Shown piece by piece: positions 31,368 through 39,921 of a stretch of DNA of 64,000 nucleotides. The notes beneath the pieces are model-generated. The model saw only the letters and a list, made by a program, of their open reading frames with translations, made no database searches and was not told the origin of the DNA. Source of the DNA: DATARR01 sp036376245 (GTDB taxonomy: Bacteria > Acidobacteriota > Thermoanaerobaculia > Multivoradales > UBA5704); assembly GCA_036376245.1 (NCBI GenBank), contig DASVAS010000018.1, positions 49,443 through 113,442 on the forward strand. Direction: 5' to 3'. Made by a program: the position numbers and the translations under genes. Each line of letters opens with the position of its first letter. Position 1 is the first letter of the stretch.

Positions 31368-32813
31368 CTACCGCCCCTTCGTCGCCGGAGCCCCGGCGGC
31401 GTCCGTCTTCCCCGCCTCCACCCGCTCCGGCGCCGGCGAGGGCACCGTCACGGTCATCCCGGCCAGCGACGCCTGGCCCTTGCGGGAGAAGTCGATCGAT
31501 TCCCCCAGGATGCGCACGGCTTCCTGGTCGGCGTGGAAGCCCATGGAGTTCTCGGCTTCGATGAAGTCGAGGAAGAACTGGGCCTTGCGCTGGAAGTCCC
31601 GCGCCTGGGTGAGACGGTCCGCCGGCGCGCCCGCGGCCTGCGCCTTCTTGATGTCGGTGATCAATGCGATCACGGCGTCCATGGCCAGCCCGCGCATCCG
31701 GTAGGTGCGCTCCTGGATGGTCTCGACGCGCGACTTCAACTCCTCCTCCGACCACTTGTGGCAGGTCTGGCAGGCGTTGTTGAGGTTGAGCACGGGGCTG
31801 CGGACGTGGTGGTCGCTGATCTTCAGCGCGCCCACCCGCGTGTAGGGCATGTGGCAGTCGGCGCAGGTGACGCCGCTCCTGGCGTGGATGCCCTGGTTCC
31901 ACATCTCGAACTCGGGATGCTGCGCCTTCAGCACCGGCGCGCCGCTCTCCTTGTGCTCCCAGTCCTTGAAACCCTGCTCGTCGTAATAGGCCAGGATCTG
32001 GTCCACCTTGAGGCCGTTGTGCCACGGATAGACCAGCCGCTTCTCCTCGCCCTTGAAGTAGTACTCGACGTGGCACTGGCCGCAGACGAAGGCGCGCATC
32101 TCCTGCCGCGTGGCCATGGCGTTGACGTCGTAGCTCTCGATTCCCTGGGAAGCCTTGAACGTCCGGATGCCCTCGATGAAGCCGGGCCGGGTGACGCGGA
32201 GCTGCATGGTCTGCGGGTCGTGGCAGTCGATGCAGGAGACCGGATGGCGCACGAGCTTGCGGGCTTCCTGATAGGGCATCGGGTTCAGCTTCTCGAAACC
32301 CTTGATGATGTCGCCGTCGCCCGCCTTCTTGTACGGGACGTAGACCGAGGCGTGGCAGTGCAGGCAGGTGCCCGGCTGCTGCTTGACGATCTGCCGCTCG
32401 GTGAAGGTCTGGTCCTCCAGCATGAAGGCGTGGCCGCGCTCTTCGCGGAAGTCCTTGGCGAAGGCGTAGCCGGCCCAGAGGGTCTTGAGGCGCGGGTCCT
32501 CCTCCAGGCGGGACTGCGCGACGATCGAGCGCGGGTCCGCGTTCGTGGGCTCGCGCGGCACGGCCTCGCTGCCGCCGTAGCGGGTCCTCACCTGGTCGAC
32601 GGTGCGCCGGTAGCCGTCGTATTCGAGCGGGAAGTTCTTGCCCCAGACCGCCGGGTCCTCGGTGTCGTCGGTGATCTCGACGACGCGGTAGAACGGCGTG
32701 CGGGCCTCCTGCTTGCGCTCGAAGATGTTGACCAGCAGGGCGGTGACGCCGGCGGCGGCGAGCGCCGCGATGACGGCGGTCAGGGCGATCAGCTTCCAGC
32801 CTTTCCTCTCCAT
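31368..32813 (-). CDS. nrfA: Ammonia-forming cytochrome c nitrite reductase, CxxCH heme-1 type
   Basis: 481 residues. A signal anchor (about 8-28) leads to a pentaheme periplasmic domain: CLHCH (150-154), CIDCH (194-198), CGQCHVEYYF (244-253, Ca/active-site Tyr), CADCH (317-321), CQTCH (348-352). KAQHPEFEMWNQGIHA with the catalytic His near 300 is diagnostic for NrfA. In classical NrfA, heme 1 has CxxCK with a lysine ligand; here it is CLHCH, a known variant in some lineages. It reduces nitrite to ammonium with electrons from NrfH. The C-terminal Ala/Pro tail is longer than usual. The stop lies 20 bases from nothing else on this strand; nrfH is immediately upstream (20 bases). Confidence 0.93.
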   Translation of the reverse strand: MERKGWKLIALTAVIAALAAAGVTALLVNIFERKQEARTPFYRVVEITDDTEDPAVWGKNFPLEYDGYRRTVDQVRTRYGGSEAVPREPTNADPRSIVAQSRLEEDPRLKTLWAGYAFAKDFREERGHAFMLEDQTFTERQIVKQQPGTCLHCHASVYVPYKKAGDGDIIKGFEKLNPMPYQEARKLVRHPVSCIDCHDPQTMQLRVTRPGFIEGIRTFKASQGIESYDVNAMATRQEMRAFVCGQCHVEYYFKGEEKRLVYPWHNGLKVDQILAYYDEQGFKDWEHKESGAPVLKAQHPEFEMWNQGIHARSGVTCADCHMPYTRVGALKISDHHVRSPVLNLNNACQTCHKWSEEELKSRVETIQERTYRMRGLAMDAVIALITDIKKAQAAGAPADRLTQARDFQRKAQFFLDFIEAENSMGFHADQEAVRILGESIDFSRKGQASLAGMTVTVPSPAPERVEAGKTDAAGAPATKGR

Positions 32814-32833
32814 ATCTCTTTCACCTCGCCTCG

Positions 32834-33286
32834 TCAGGGATGTCCCACGTCGGAATGGCAGCGGATGCAGGAGACCTGGTTGTCAGGATCGTGCCCGCCG
32901 CCTTCGATCGCCAGGACCATCATCTGGTGGCACTTCCGGCAGGCCTTCTCGGTCACCTCGCGGTTGCCCGCGGTGATCTGGATGGGTTCGTGGAACCAGC
33001 CGGTCGTGAACGCGTAGGAATGATGAAAACCGTTCGACGCCTTGGTCATGTACTTGGGCACCGTCCCCGGCGGCGTGTGGCAGTCGTTGCAGACCGCCAC
33101 CGCGTGGTGGGGCGACACCAGCCAGCCGTCGTACTGCTCCTGCATGATGTGGCAGTTGGCGCAGGCCCGCGGATCGTTGGTCATGTACGACGCCCCCTTC
33201 GCGTAGACGAAGGTGTAGGCGCCGACGCCGATGAACAGCCCGATGGCGGCGCCCATCGCGATCTTGAGGACGGTCCCGGTCGTCAT
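32834..33286 (-). CDS. nrfH: Tetraheme NapC/NirT-type quinol dehydrogenase, NrfA partner
   Basis: 150 residues; N-terminal membrane anchor (about 6-28, LKIAMGAAIGLFIGVGAYTFVY). Four CxxCH sites: CANCH (with a Met-containing MQEQY nearby), CNDCH, CRKCH and CIRCH. This is the short NrfH type, which oxidises menaquinol and passes electrons to NrfA in the periplasm. It is followed by nrfA with a 20-base gap, the usual nrfHA order. The DUF1287 gene lies 40 bases upstream on the same strand and may be part of the same transcript. Confidence 0.93.
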   Translation of the reverse strand: MTTGTVLKIAMGAAIGLFIGVGAYTFVYAKGASYMTNDPRACANCHIMQEQYDGWLVSPHHAVAVCNDCHTPPGTVPKYMTKASNGFHHSYAFTTGWFHEPIQITAGNREVTEKACRKCHQMMVLAIEGGGHDPDNQVSCIRCHSDVGHP

Positions 33287-33326
33287 GCGATAGATCCAGA
33301 TCCAAAAAAGGTGCCAGCCGCCGGCC

Positions 33327-33902
33327 TCACCACCGGTAGTGCCCCAGGATCTGGAAGGCGTACAGCACGTCCTCCTTGCGGGCGCCGGCGCCGATGTTGT
33401 GGATGGCGTAGCGGCGGCCGGCTCCGGGCACGCGGTCCTCGGCCACGACGCCGATGTGGTAGAGACCGTTCGACAGGCGCCAGGCCACGACGTCCCCGGG
33501 CTCGTAGGGCGCGTCGAGGGCCAGGCTCTTCCCCTTCCGCTCGAAATACTTCATGAGGTTGGGGACGCGGCGGTGGTCGATGTTGCGGTCCGTCCGCCGC
33601 AGGCCCCAGTTGCGGGGATAGGCGGCGAAATTCCTTTTCATGTCCTCGTGGACCTCGACCTGGAGGTCGATCCCGGCGGCGCGGAAGGCGCGCACGACCA
33701 CGTCCGCGCAGACGCCGCGCTCCAGGGGAACGTCGCCGCCGGGATAAGCAAGGCTCACGTACGAGGGATCATAGAGTGTGGTGACGCCGATCTGACGGGC
33801 GGCGGCCCGGGCGATCGTGCTCCGCGCGTCGGCGTCGGCGGCGGCGAGGACGGCGGTGAGAACCAGCAGCAGCGGGACACAGGCGATCCGGATCACGCGC
33901 AT
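33327..33902 (-). CDS. Secreted DUF1287 protein
   Basis: 191 residues from the ATG at 33902 (MRVIRIACVPLLLVLTAVLA), an apparent signal peptide cleaved near DADA; the much longer frame through the peptidase region is spurious. The DUF1287 pattern is present: RSTIARAAARQIGVTTLYDPSYVSLAYPGGDVPLERGVCADVVVRAFRAAGIDLQ (part), then EPGDVVAWRL, HIGVV and AIHNIG. The conserved Cys, His and acidic residues suggest an NlpC/P60-like hydrolase fold acting in the periplasm. Upstream of nrfHA; divergent from the S9 peptidase gene. Confidence 0.85.
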   Translation of the reverse strand: MRVIRIACVPLLLVLTAVLAAADADARSTIARAAARQIGVTTLYDPSYVSLAYPGGDVPLERGVCADVVVRAFRAAGIDLQVEVHEDMKRNFAAYPRNWGLRRTDRNIDHRRVPNLMKYFERKGKSLALDAPYEPGDVVAWRLSNGLYHIGVVAEDRVPGAGRRYAIHNIGAGARKEDVLYAFQILGHYRW

Positions 33903-33974
33903 CGAGGTCTCCGTAACGGACCTGAGCTCTGGGCCGTCTAATGACGTACAAGGGTACCATCCGGAGGGCTCCCC

Positions 33975-36152
33975 ATGCGCGTGAAGCTTTTCCTGGCCGT
34001 CGCCTTCTCCGTCCTTCCCCTCCCCGCCTTCGCCGGGCCGCCGCCCACCGAGGTCCAGCCGGTGCGGGAGACGCTGCACGGCGTCGAGATCGTCGATCCC
34101 TACCGCTGGCTGGAAGGGAGCGCGGGTCTGGAGGGCGGCAAGACCGACGCGGCGCTCGACGCCCGGGTCTCGGCGTGGACGGACGCCCAGAACGCCTACA
34201 CCCGCTCGGTGCTCGACCGCCTGCCCCGGCGCCAGGAGATCGAGGCGCGGTTCCGGGCGATCGAGAGCAACTCGTTCCGCTGGGGGGTGTTCCAGCGCGG
34301 CGACTGGACCTTCCATTCCCAGATCGACGAAGGCCGGCAGCAGGCGGTGCTGATGGCGGCGCGGGGCGGCGGCGAGCCCCGTGTGCTGATCGATCCGGCG
34401 CAGCTCGATCCCAGCGGTCTGACGACCCTCGCCTGGGCCCGGCCCAGCCCCGACGGCCGCCTGGTGGCGTTCGGCCTGTTCCGGGCCGGCGACGAGAACG
34501 CCACGCTCTATCTCGTGGAGACGGCGACCGGGACCTGGCTGGCGGACGAGATCGCCAACAAGACGCGCGAGGTCGAGTGGCTGCCGGACGGCTCCGGATT
34601 CCTCTACAACCACCTGGAGGACGTCGCCAACCCCAGCTCGCGGCGCGTCCGCTTCCACCGCGTGGGCACCCACCCGCGGCAGGACCGCACGCTGATCGCG
34701 CAGGACAAGCAGGGCCCCGGCGCCGGGACCTGGGGACCGTTCGCGCACGTCAGCCCCAACGGTAAGTGGGCGATGGTCGGCCACTGGATGGGCAGCAGCG
34801 TCAACGACCTGTGGGTGGTGGACCTGCGGCGCTGGCTGGCGGAAGGGGGCGAGGCGGTGCGGCGGCCGATCGTGGTCGGCCAGCAGGCGCAGAGCGGCCT
34901 GTCGGACGTGTACGAGCCGGGCGATCCCATCGTGGGCGACACGCTCTACATGACGACCACGCTCGGCGCCCTCAACAAGCGGGTGGTGGCGGTCGATCTG
35001 AACGATCCCGATCCCAGGAAGTGGCGGGAGGTGATCGCGGAGAAGAAGGACGCGGCGCTCCAGAACCTGCTGCTGGCCAAAGACACGCTGGTGGCGGTCT
35101 ATCTGAAGAACGCCAGCACGCGCATCGAGCGCTTCGGCCTGGACGGCGCGCCCAAGGGCGAGCTTCCCCTGCCGGGGATCGGCACGGCGGGGATCACCAC
35201 CACGCCGGGCCGCGGCGAGGCCTTCCTCAGCTACAGCAGCTTCAACGAGCCGCTGGGCCTCTACCGGGTGGACGTGGCGACGGGCGAGCGGACGCTGTGG
35301 TGGCGCGGGCAGTCTCTGGTCGATCCCGCGGCGATCCAGGTCGAGCAGGTCTGGTATCCGTCGAAGGACGGCACCCGCGTCAGCATGTTCCTGGTCCACA
35401 AGAAGGGATTGAAGCTGGACGGCTGCAATCCCGCGCTCCTGCTCGGCTACGGCGGCTTCGGCCTGTCGATGACGCCGGCGTACAACGGCTTCGCCCTGCT
35501 CTGGGTGGACGCGGGGGGCGTCTTCGCGCTCCCGAACCTGCGCGGCGGCGGCGAGTACGGGGAGGCGTGGCACCAGGCCGGCATCCTGGACCGCAAGCAG
35601 AACGTCTTCGACGATTTCATCGCCGCCGCCGAGTGGCTGGTCGCCAGGGGCTACACGCGTCCGGAGCGGCTGGCGGCCAACGGCGCGTCGAACGGCGGGC
35701 TGCTGATCGGCGCGGTGGCGACGCAGCGGCCGGACCTCTTCGCCGTCGCCATCGCCGGCGTGCCGCTGCTCGACATGACGCGGTACCACAAGTTCCTGCG
35801 CGCCCGGAACTGGATCCCCGAGTACGGCTCCAGCGCTGATGCGCGCCAGTTGGCGTTCCTGCTCCGCTATTCGCCGTACCAGAACGTCAGGCAGGGGGTG
35901 AGATACCCGGCCCTGCTGATGACGGCGGGCGAGCGCGACGAGCGGGTGCACCCCCTGCACGCGCGGAAGATGACGGCCCGCCTCCAGGCGGCCACGGCGG
36001 CTGATCCGGCGACGCGGCCGATCCTGCTCTGGGTGGAACGCGACACCGGGCACGGCCTGGGAGCCTCCAGGGACCAGGGGATCGCCTCGGCCGTCGACGA
36101 GCTGGCGTTCCTGATGTGGGGGGCGGGGATGGGAAGGGAGTGTGGGAAGTAA
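33975..36152 (+). CDS. Secreted prolyl oligopeptidase (S9A family)
   Basis: 725 residues; ATG at 33975 with GGAGGG upstream. Signal peptide about 1-20 (LPAFAG). Then a seven-bladed beta-propeller (about 80-440) and an alpha/beta-hydrolase domain. The catalytic triad is visible: Ser572 in GASNGGLL, Asp655 in GERDERVHP, and His693 in DTGHGLGAS. S9A enzymes cleave short proline-containing peptides. With a signal peptide the enzyme is periplasmic or secreted. It is followed by a family B hairpin. Confidence 0.94.
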   Translation: MRVKLFLAVAFSVLPLPAFAGPPPTEVQPVRETLHGVEIVDPYRWLEGSAGLEGGKTDAALDARVSAWTDAQNAYTRSVLDRLPRRQEIEARFRAIESNSFRWGVFQRGDWTFHSQIDEGRQQAVLMAARGGGEPRVLIDPAQLDPSGLTTLAWARPSPDGRLVAFGLFRAGDENATLYLVETATGTWLADEIANKTREVEWLPDGSGFLYNHLEDVANPSSRRVRFHRVGTHPRQDRTLIAQDKQGPGAGTWGPFAHVSPNGKWAMVGHWMGSSVNDLWVVDLRRWLAEGGEAVRRPIVVGQQAQSGLSDVYEPGDPIVGDTLYMTTTLGALNKRVVAVDLNDPDPRKWREVIAEKKDAALQNLLLAKDTLVAVYLKNASTRIERFGLDGAPKGELPLPGIGTAGITTTPGRGEAFLSYSSFNEPLGLYRVDVATGERTLWWRGQSLVDPAAIQVEQVWYPSKDGTRVSMFLVHKKGLKLDGCNPALLLGYGGFGLSMTPAYNGFALLWVDAGGVFALPNLRGGGEYGEAWHQAGILDRKQNVFDDFIAAAEWLVARGYTRPERLAANGASNGGLLIGAVATQRPDLFAVAIAGVPLLDMTRYHKFLRARNWIPEYGSSADARQLAFLLRYSPYQNVRQGVRYPALLMTAGERDERVHPLHARKMTARLQAATAADPATRPILLWVERDTGHGLGASRDQGIASAVDELAFLMWGAGMGRECGK

Positions 36153-36163
36153 GGCAGGAACAG

Positions 36164-36290
36164 CAAGGACCTAAAGGACATAAAGGACCTAAACGACATA
36201 AACGAAAAGGACTTGAAGGATGCCGTTGGCGTCCTTCAAGTCCTTTGGGTCGTTCAGGTCCTTTAGGTCGTTTAGGTCCTTCGGGTCCTT
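36164..36290. repeat. Family B repeat, copy 2 (convergent gene ends)
   Basis: Left arm about 36164-36221 (imperfect AAGGACMTAAA-type repeats, e.g. AAAGGACCTAAACGAC) and right arm about 36230-36290 (TCCTTTAGGTCG-type). A T-run (TTTTTTCT) follows on the + strand. It lies between the + S9A stop and the - unknown gene stop, the same arrangement as copies 1 and 3. Confidence 0.8.
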
Positions 36291-36294
36291 TTTT

Positions 36295-37938
36295 CTACAG
36301 CTCGTCTTCGCCCTCTTCGTCGATCTCGGGCTCGTCGAGCGGCTGGCCGGCCAGAACCCTTTCGAATCGTTCCCGCACGTCCGCCGTGGGCTCTTCGCGG
36401 AGGCCGCGGCGCAGGGCCATCTCGGTGTCGGGCTCCCAATTCTCGCGTCCCCAGCGGGAGAGCGCGTTCAGGGCCATGTTGCGGTTGCGCACCACCGGGC
36501 TGCGCAGGCCGGCGCGGATGAAGTCCCAGCCCTGGCCGGGGAAGCGGCGGAGGTCCTGCAGGATGAAGTCGAGGTGGTTGTGCGGCGCGTGCTCGGGCCC
36601 CAGTCCGAGCAGGTCGGCCGGGCCGGTGGCGATCGACTCCAGGTCGATCCTCTCGCGGCCCACGGCGAGCACGCTCTCGATGCGCTCGGGATCTTCGGTC
36701 TGCATCACCTGGTACCAGCAGGCCTCGCCGCGCTGAAGCCGCTCGAAGTAGCGGTCCCAGACCTCGATCCCCAGCACCCGGGCCGCCTGGGCCGCGCGGG
36801 AGAACGCGTGGTCGTCGTCCGACGCCAGGCCTTCCCGGACTCGGGCCGGCCATTCCGGACGGCCCAGGATCTCTTCGCACTGCCGCCGCAGGCGCCGCGC
36901 CAGTTGCGGCGTCCAGCCGCGCTCCTCGCGCGCGCTCAGGTCGGAGTCCTCGGCGTCGAGGAAGCGGTGGACGGCGTCCACGGCCAGGAAGTGGTCGAGG
37001 GTCTGGGCGCGGGCGCGCATCAATTCCAGGAAGCGGGCGGTCACCGCGGCGCCGTCCTCGTAGTCCTCCATGTCCTCCGCCGGTCCGCCTTCGGCCAGGG
37101 CGCGGACCAGGTCCACCGCCGCGGCCAGCACGTCCTCCTCGGGCGGGTCCTTGTCCAGCCGCGACTTGAGGTTCCCGGCCCGGGCGCAGAGGCAGGCCGT
37201 GTACTCCAGCATGATGCTGTTCCGGTATCCCTCGGCCAGGAGCCAGCGGCGGATGCGCGGGTCCCGGGTGTCGGCCAGCCTCTCGACGGTCTGGATGCGG
37301 CCCCAGCCGGAGACGTTGCGCGCCAGCTCCCAGAGCGTCTCGTCCGGCCTCTCCAGGGCGCTCGCGAGGGCGACCGCGGCGTAGAGGGTGAACTCCTCGT
37401 GACGGCCGAGGGTCAGGAAGAGGTCGCGGTCCTCGCCGCCCGAGAAGAGCCCGAGCAGGGCGATGCCGACTTTGACGGGCTCGCGGTCCGGCGCCTGCGT
37501 GGCCAGCCAGTGGGCGAACATGCGCAGCCGCCCGGCGTGGATCGAGTTGTCGGCCCGCAGCCGCTTCAGGAGCGGGTCGACGACGTCGAGGGCGTTCTCC
37601 TCGCGGAGCAGGGAGTAGAGGTTGCGGACGCGCGCGGGGTCGGCGCGGATGAGCGCCTCCCGCAGCAACGCGTAGATGTCGTCGGCGGCGTCGGAATTGG
37701 CGTCGGGGTCGCCGCCGAAGTGATGCCCGAAGGAGCCGTCCATGCCGCCGGGCACCCAGTGGATCTCGGAGTCGCGTTCGGTCTCGTCCGGCAGCGGCTC
37801 GCCGCCGGGCGCGAGGCCGGGCCGGCCGGGATCGATGTGCCGGCGGACGTGCTCGTAGATGGCGGGCCGGTCGCCCCACACCGCGTCGGGCGCGGGCGGT
37901 TCCCACTCCGGCCGGAACCAGCTCAGCAGGCCGGGCAC
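36295..37938 (-). CDS. 547-aa HEAT-like helical repeat protein of unknown function
   Basis: I do not recognise a family. The product has no signal peptide and is acidic and helical throughout, with repeating alpha-alpha motifs such as ALIRADPARVRNLYSLL, GIALLGLFSG, FTLYAAVALASALE and RSPVVRNRNMALNALSRWG; a TLWELARNVSGWGRIQ motif also stands out. The overall pattern is that of a HEAT/armadillo-type solenoid. The C-terminus is very acidic (EPEIDEEGEDEL). It is alone on its strand, convergent with the S9A gene, with a short gap to the cytochrome operon downstream. Its position beside the respiratory genes gives no clear hint. Confidence 0.75.
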   Translation of the reverse strand: MPGLLSWFRPEWEPPAPDAVWGDRPAIYEHVRRHIDPGRPGLAPGGEPLPDETERDSEIHWVPGGMDGSFGHHFGGDPDANSDAADDIYALLREALIRADPARVRNLYSLLREENALDVVDPLLKRLRADNSIHAGRLRMFAHWLATQAPDREPVKVGIALLGLFSGGEDRDLFLTLGRHEEFTLYAAVALASALERPDETLWELARNVSGWGRIQTVERLADTRDPRIRRWLLAEGYRNSIMLEYTACLCARAGNLKSRLDKDPPEEDVLAAAVDLVRALAEGGPAEDMEDYEDGAAVTARFLELMRARAQTLDHFLAVDAVHRFLDAEDSDLSAREERGWTPQLARRLRRQCEEILGRPEWPARVREGLASDDDHAFSRAAQAARVLGIEVWDRYFERLQRGEACWYQVMQTEDPERIESVLAVGRERIDLESIATGPADLLGLGPEHAPHNHLDFILQDLRRFPGQGWDFIRAGLRSPVVRNRNMALNALSRWGRENWEPDTEMALRRGLREEPTADVRERFERVLAGQPLDEPEIDEEGEDEL

Positions 37939-37991
37939 GACGGGGCTCCCGGGGGGTCAGCTCGATGATGCATTGAGCTGACCCTATCACT

Positions 37992-39890
37992 TTAAGCGGG
38001 CTTCAGATCCCCCTCCGCCGCCGGTTTTCCCGTCTCCGGCTTCGGCTTCGCGGGGGGCGCCGCCACCACCGATTCCGTGCGCTCCAGCGTCCGGCCGGGC
38101 GCTTCGCGGCCGTCGATCCACGCGGTGTCCATGGGATAGACCAGGGGATCGAAGATCACGAAGTAGAAGTGCCAGACGAGGATCGCGAGCGTGGCCAGCA
38201 CCGCTTCGTAGAAGTGGACCACGGTCGCGAAGTCGGCCATCCAGCCCGGGAACCACCGCAGGGTGAAGTTCTCGAACCAGAGCAGGAAGCCGGTGACGGC
38301 CATCACCGCGGTGCCCCACACCAGAGCGAGGTACTCGGCCTTCTCGGGATAGCCCACGGCCGGCGAGTGCGGCAGGCCCTCGCCCTTGCCGAAGAACCAC
38401 TTCACCCGTTCGACGAATTCGCGGACGTCCGCTTTGCCGGGCCACATGGCCTTGATGCAGGCGCGGGCCTTGCGGTCCACGGCGATGTGGACGAAGTGGA
38501 AGGCGAACGCCGCCAGCATGGCCACTGCGGCGACGCGGTGCACCAGCGCGCGCGGATCGAGCCCGTTGCCGCGGCCGGCGAACGGCGCCGCCCACCAGGC
38601 CTCCGGGTACTTCAGAGCGAAGCCCGTGTAGGCCAGCACGATGAAGCTCGCCATCATCACCACGTGCGCGATGCGGAAGCCCTTGTACATCCGCACCGGC
38701 CGCTCCGCCAGCGGGATCGCCGGCCGCGCGAGCGGCAGCTTCATCTTGCGGCGCAGGTCGAGCAGGTTGTGCAGGACCATGCCGCCGATGACGATCCAGA
38801 TCAGCCACAGGTAGATCCGCCGCGCCCAGAAGACCGCGGGCTCGTGCCGCTCGCTGGGCAGGGAGTGGACGGGGCCGATGGCGAACCGGGCGCCGGCCCC
38901 GGGGTGGCACTGGCCGCAGGTGGCCGGGAGGTTGGCCTTGTTGACCCGGGAGCGCGGATCGGAGGACGGCAGGATGCCGTGCACGCCGTGGCAGGAGGCG
39001 CAGTTGGCCACGGTCTGGTCGCCGGCCCGTCCGGCGAGGCCGTGGAAGCTGTCCTCGAAGGCGCTGACCGTGTGCCTCTCGATGTCGAACTTCTCGGTCA
39101 GGCGCAGGTCGCCGTGGCAGCGGCCGCAGGTCATCTTCGGCAGGTTGGTGGCGAACACCGGGGAGCCGGGCTCGGAGGGCCCCAGGATGCGGTGCTCGCC
39201 GTGGCAGTCGGTGCAGACCGGGGCCTCGCGGAGACCCCGCGCCGCCGCCTGGCCGTGGATCGAGGTCGCGAAGACCTTGGCGATCTCGCCGTGGCAGGCG
39301 CCGCACATCTCGGGCACCCGCTGGTGGTTGACCTGGGACACCGGATCGGCGGCCGGACGGATGTCGTGGCTGCCGTGGCAGGAGTTGCAGGTCGCGGCCT
39401 CCTTGCCCGCCGCCAGGGCGCGGGCGTGGACGCTGGCCTGGAAGGCGGCCAGCGGCTGGATCAGGCGCACGCCGGTCCGCTTCGCGATCTCCGGCGAGGC
39501 GTGGCACTGGGCGCACGTCCCGGCGATGCGGCCCGGGTGGATCGGCGACTTCGGGTCGTCCCGCCCTACCAGCGCGTGCACGGGGCCGTGGCAGGTCTGG
39601 CAGGCGGGCTTGCCCGAGATCTGGGTGAAGACGGGTTTGCCGTGGATCGAGGAGGCGAGCGCGTCGAGGGCGTCCTGATGGCAGGAGGAACAGTCGGCGC
39701 GCGCCATCTCGGGAGTGTGGTCCTCCCGGGCGGCGCCGGCGTGGCAATCGGTGCACGCGAGCGAGCCGTGCACCGTCTTTTCAAACGCCGCGGGATCTAC
39801 GTCGTGGCAGTCGGAGCAGGCCGGCGCCTGGGGCGCGCCGGGCACGCTCGACCCGAGGAAGAGAAGGGCGGCGAGCAATCTGGAGAGCAT
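37992..39890 (-). CDS. Membrane-bound 11-heme cytochrome c / b-type fusion (CbcL-like)
   Basis: 632 residues; signal peptide about 1-20. The periplasmic part (about 20-365) has eleven CxxCH sites: CSDCH, CTDCH, CSSCH, CQTCH, CAQCH, CNSCH, CGACH, CTDCH, CGRCH, CASCH, CGQCH, with many free His for bis-His ligation. Then come five membrane helices (about 365-590) with His residues such as RIAHVVMM, LVHRVAAVA and AFHFVHIAV that suit a diheme b-type cytochrome (b561 style). The fused arrangement resembles CbcL of Geobacter, which has nine c-hemes. It should oxidise menaquinol and pass electrons to periplasmic cytochromes. It is the last gene of a cytochrome operon with the NapC-like and monoheme genes. 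Confidence 0.88.
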   Translation of the reverse strand: MLSRLLAALLFLGSSVPGAPQAPACSDCHDVDPAAFEKTVHGSLACTDCHAGAAREDHTPEMARADCSSCHQDALDALASSIHGKPVFTQISGKPACQTCHGPVHALVGRDDPKSPIHPGRIAGTCAQCHASPEIAKRTGVRLIQPLAAFQASVHARALAAGKEAATCNSCHGSHDIRPAADPVSQVNHQRVPEMCGACHGEIAKVFATSIHGQAAARGLREAPVCTDCHGEHRILGPSEPGSPVFATNLPKMTCGRCHGDLRLTEKFDIERHTVSAFEDSFHGLAGRAGDQTVANCASCHGVHGILPSSDPRSRVNKANLPATCGQCHPGAGARFAIGPVHSLPSERHEPAVFWARRIYLWLIWIVIGGMVLHNLLDLRRKMKLPLARPAIPLAERPVRMYKGFRIAHVVMMASFIVLAYTGFALKYPEAWWAAPFAGRGNGLDPRALVHRVAAVAMLAAFAFHFVHIAVDRKARACIKAMWPGKADVREFVERVKWFFGKGEGLPHSPAVGYPEKAEYLALVWGTAVMAVTGFLLWFENFTLRWFPGWMADFATVVHFYEAVLATLAILVWHFYFVIFDPLVYPMDTAWIDGREAPGRTLERTESVVAAPPAKPKPETGKPAAEGDLKPA

Positions 39891-39921
39891 GGTCTCACCA
39901 TCCCGCGCACCTGGGTGCTGA

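Noticed and set aside
33327..36053. 908-codon frame on the minus strand
   Set aside because: Only the end is DUF1287 (ATG at 33902); the rest is antisense to the S9A peptidase.
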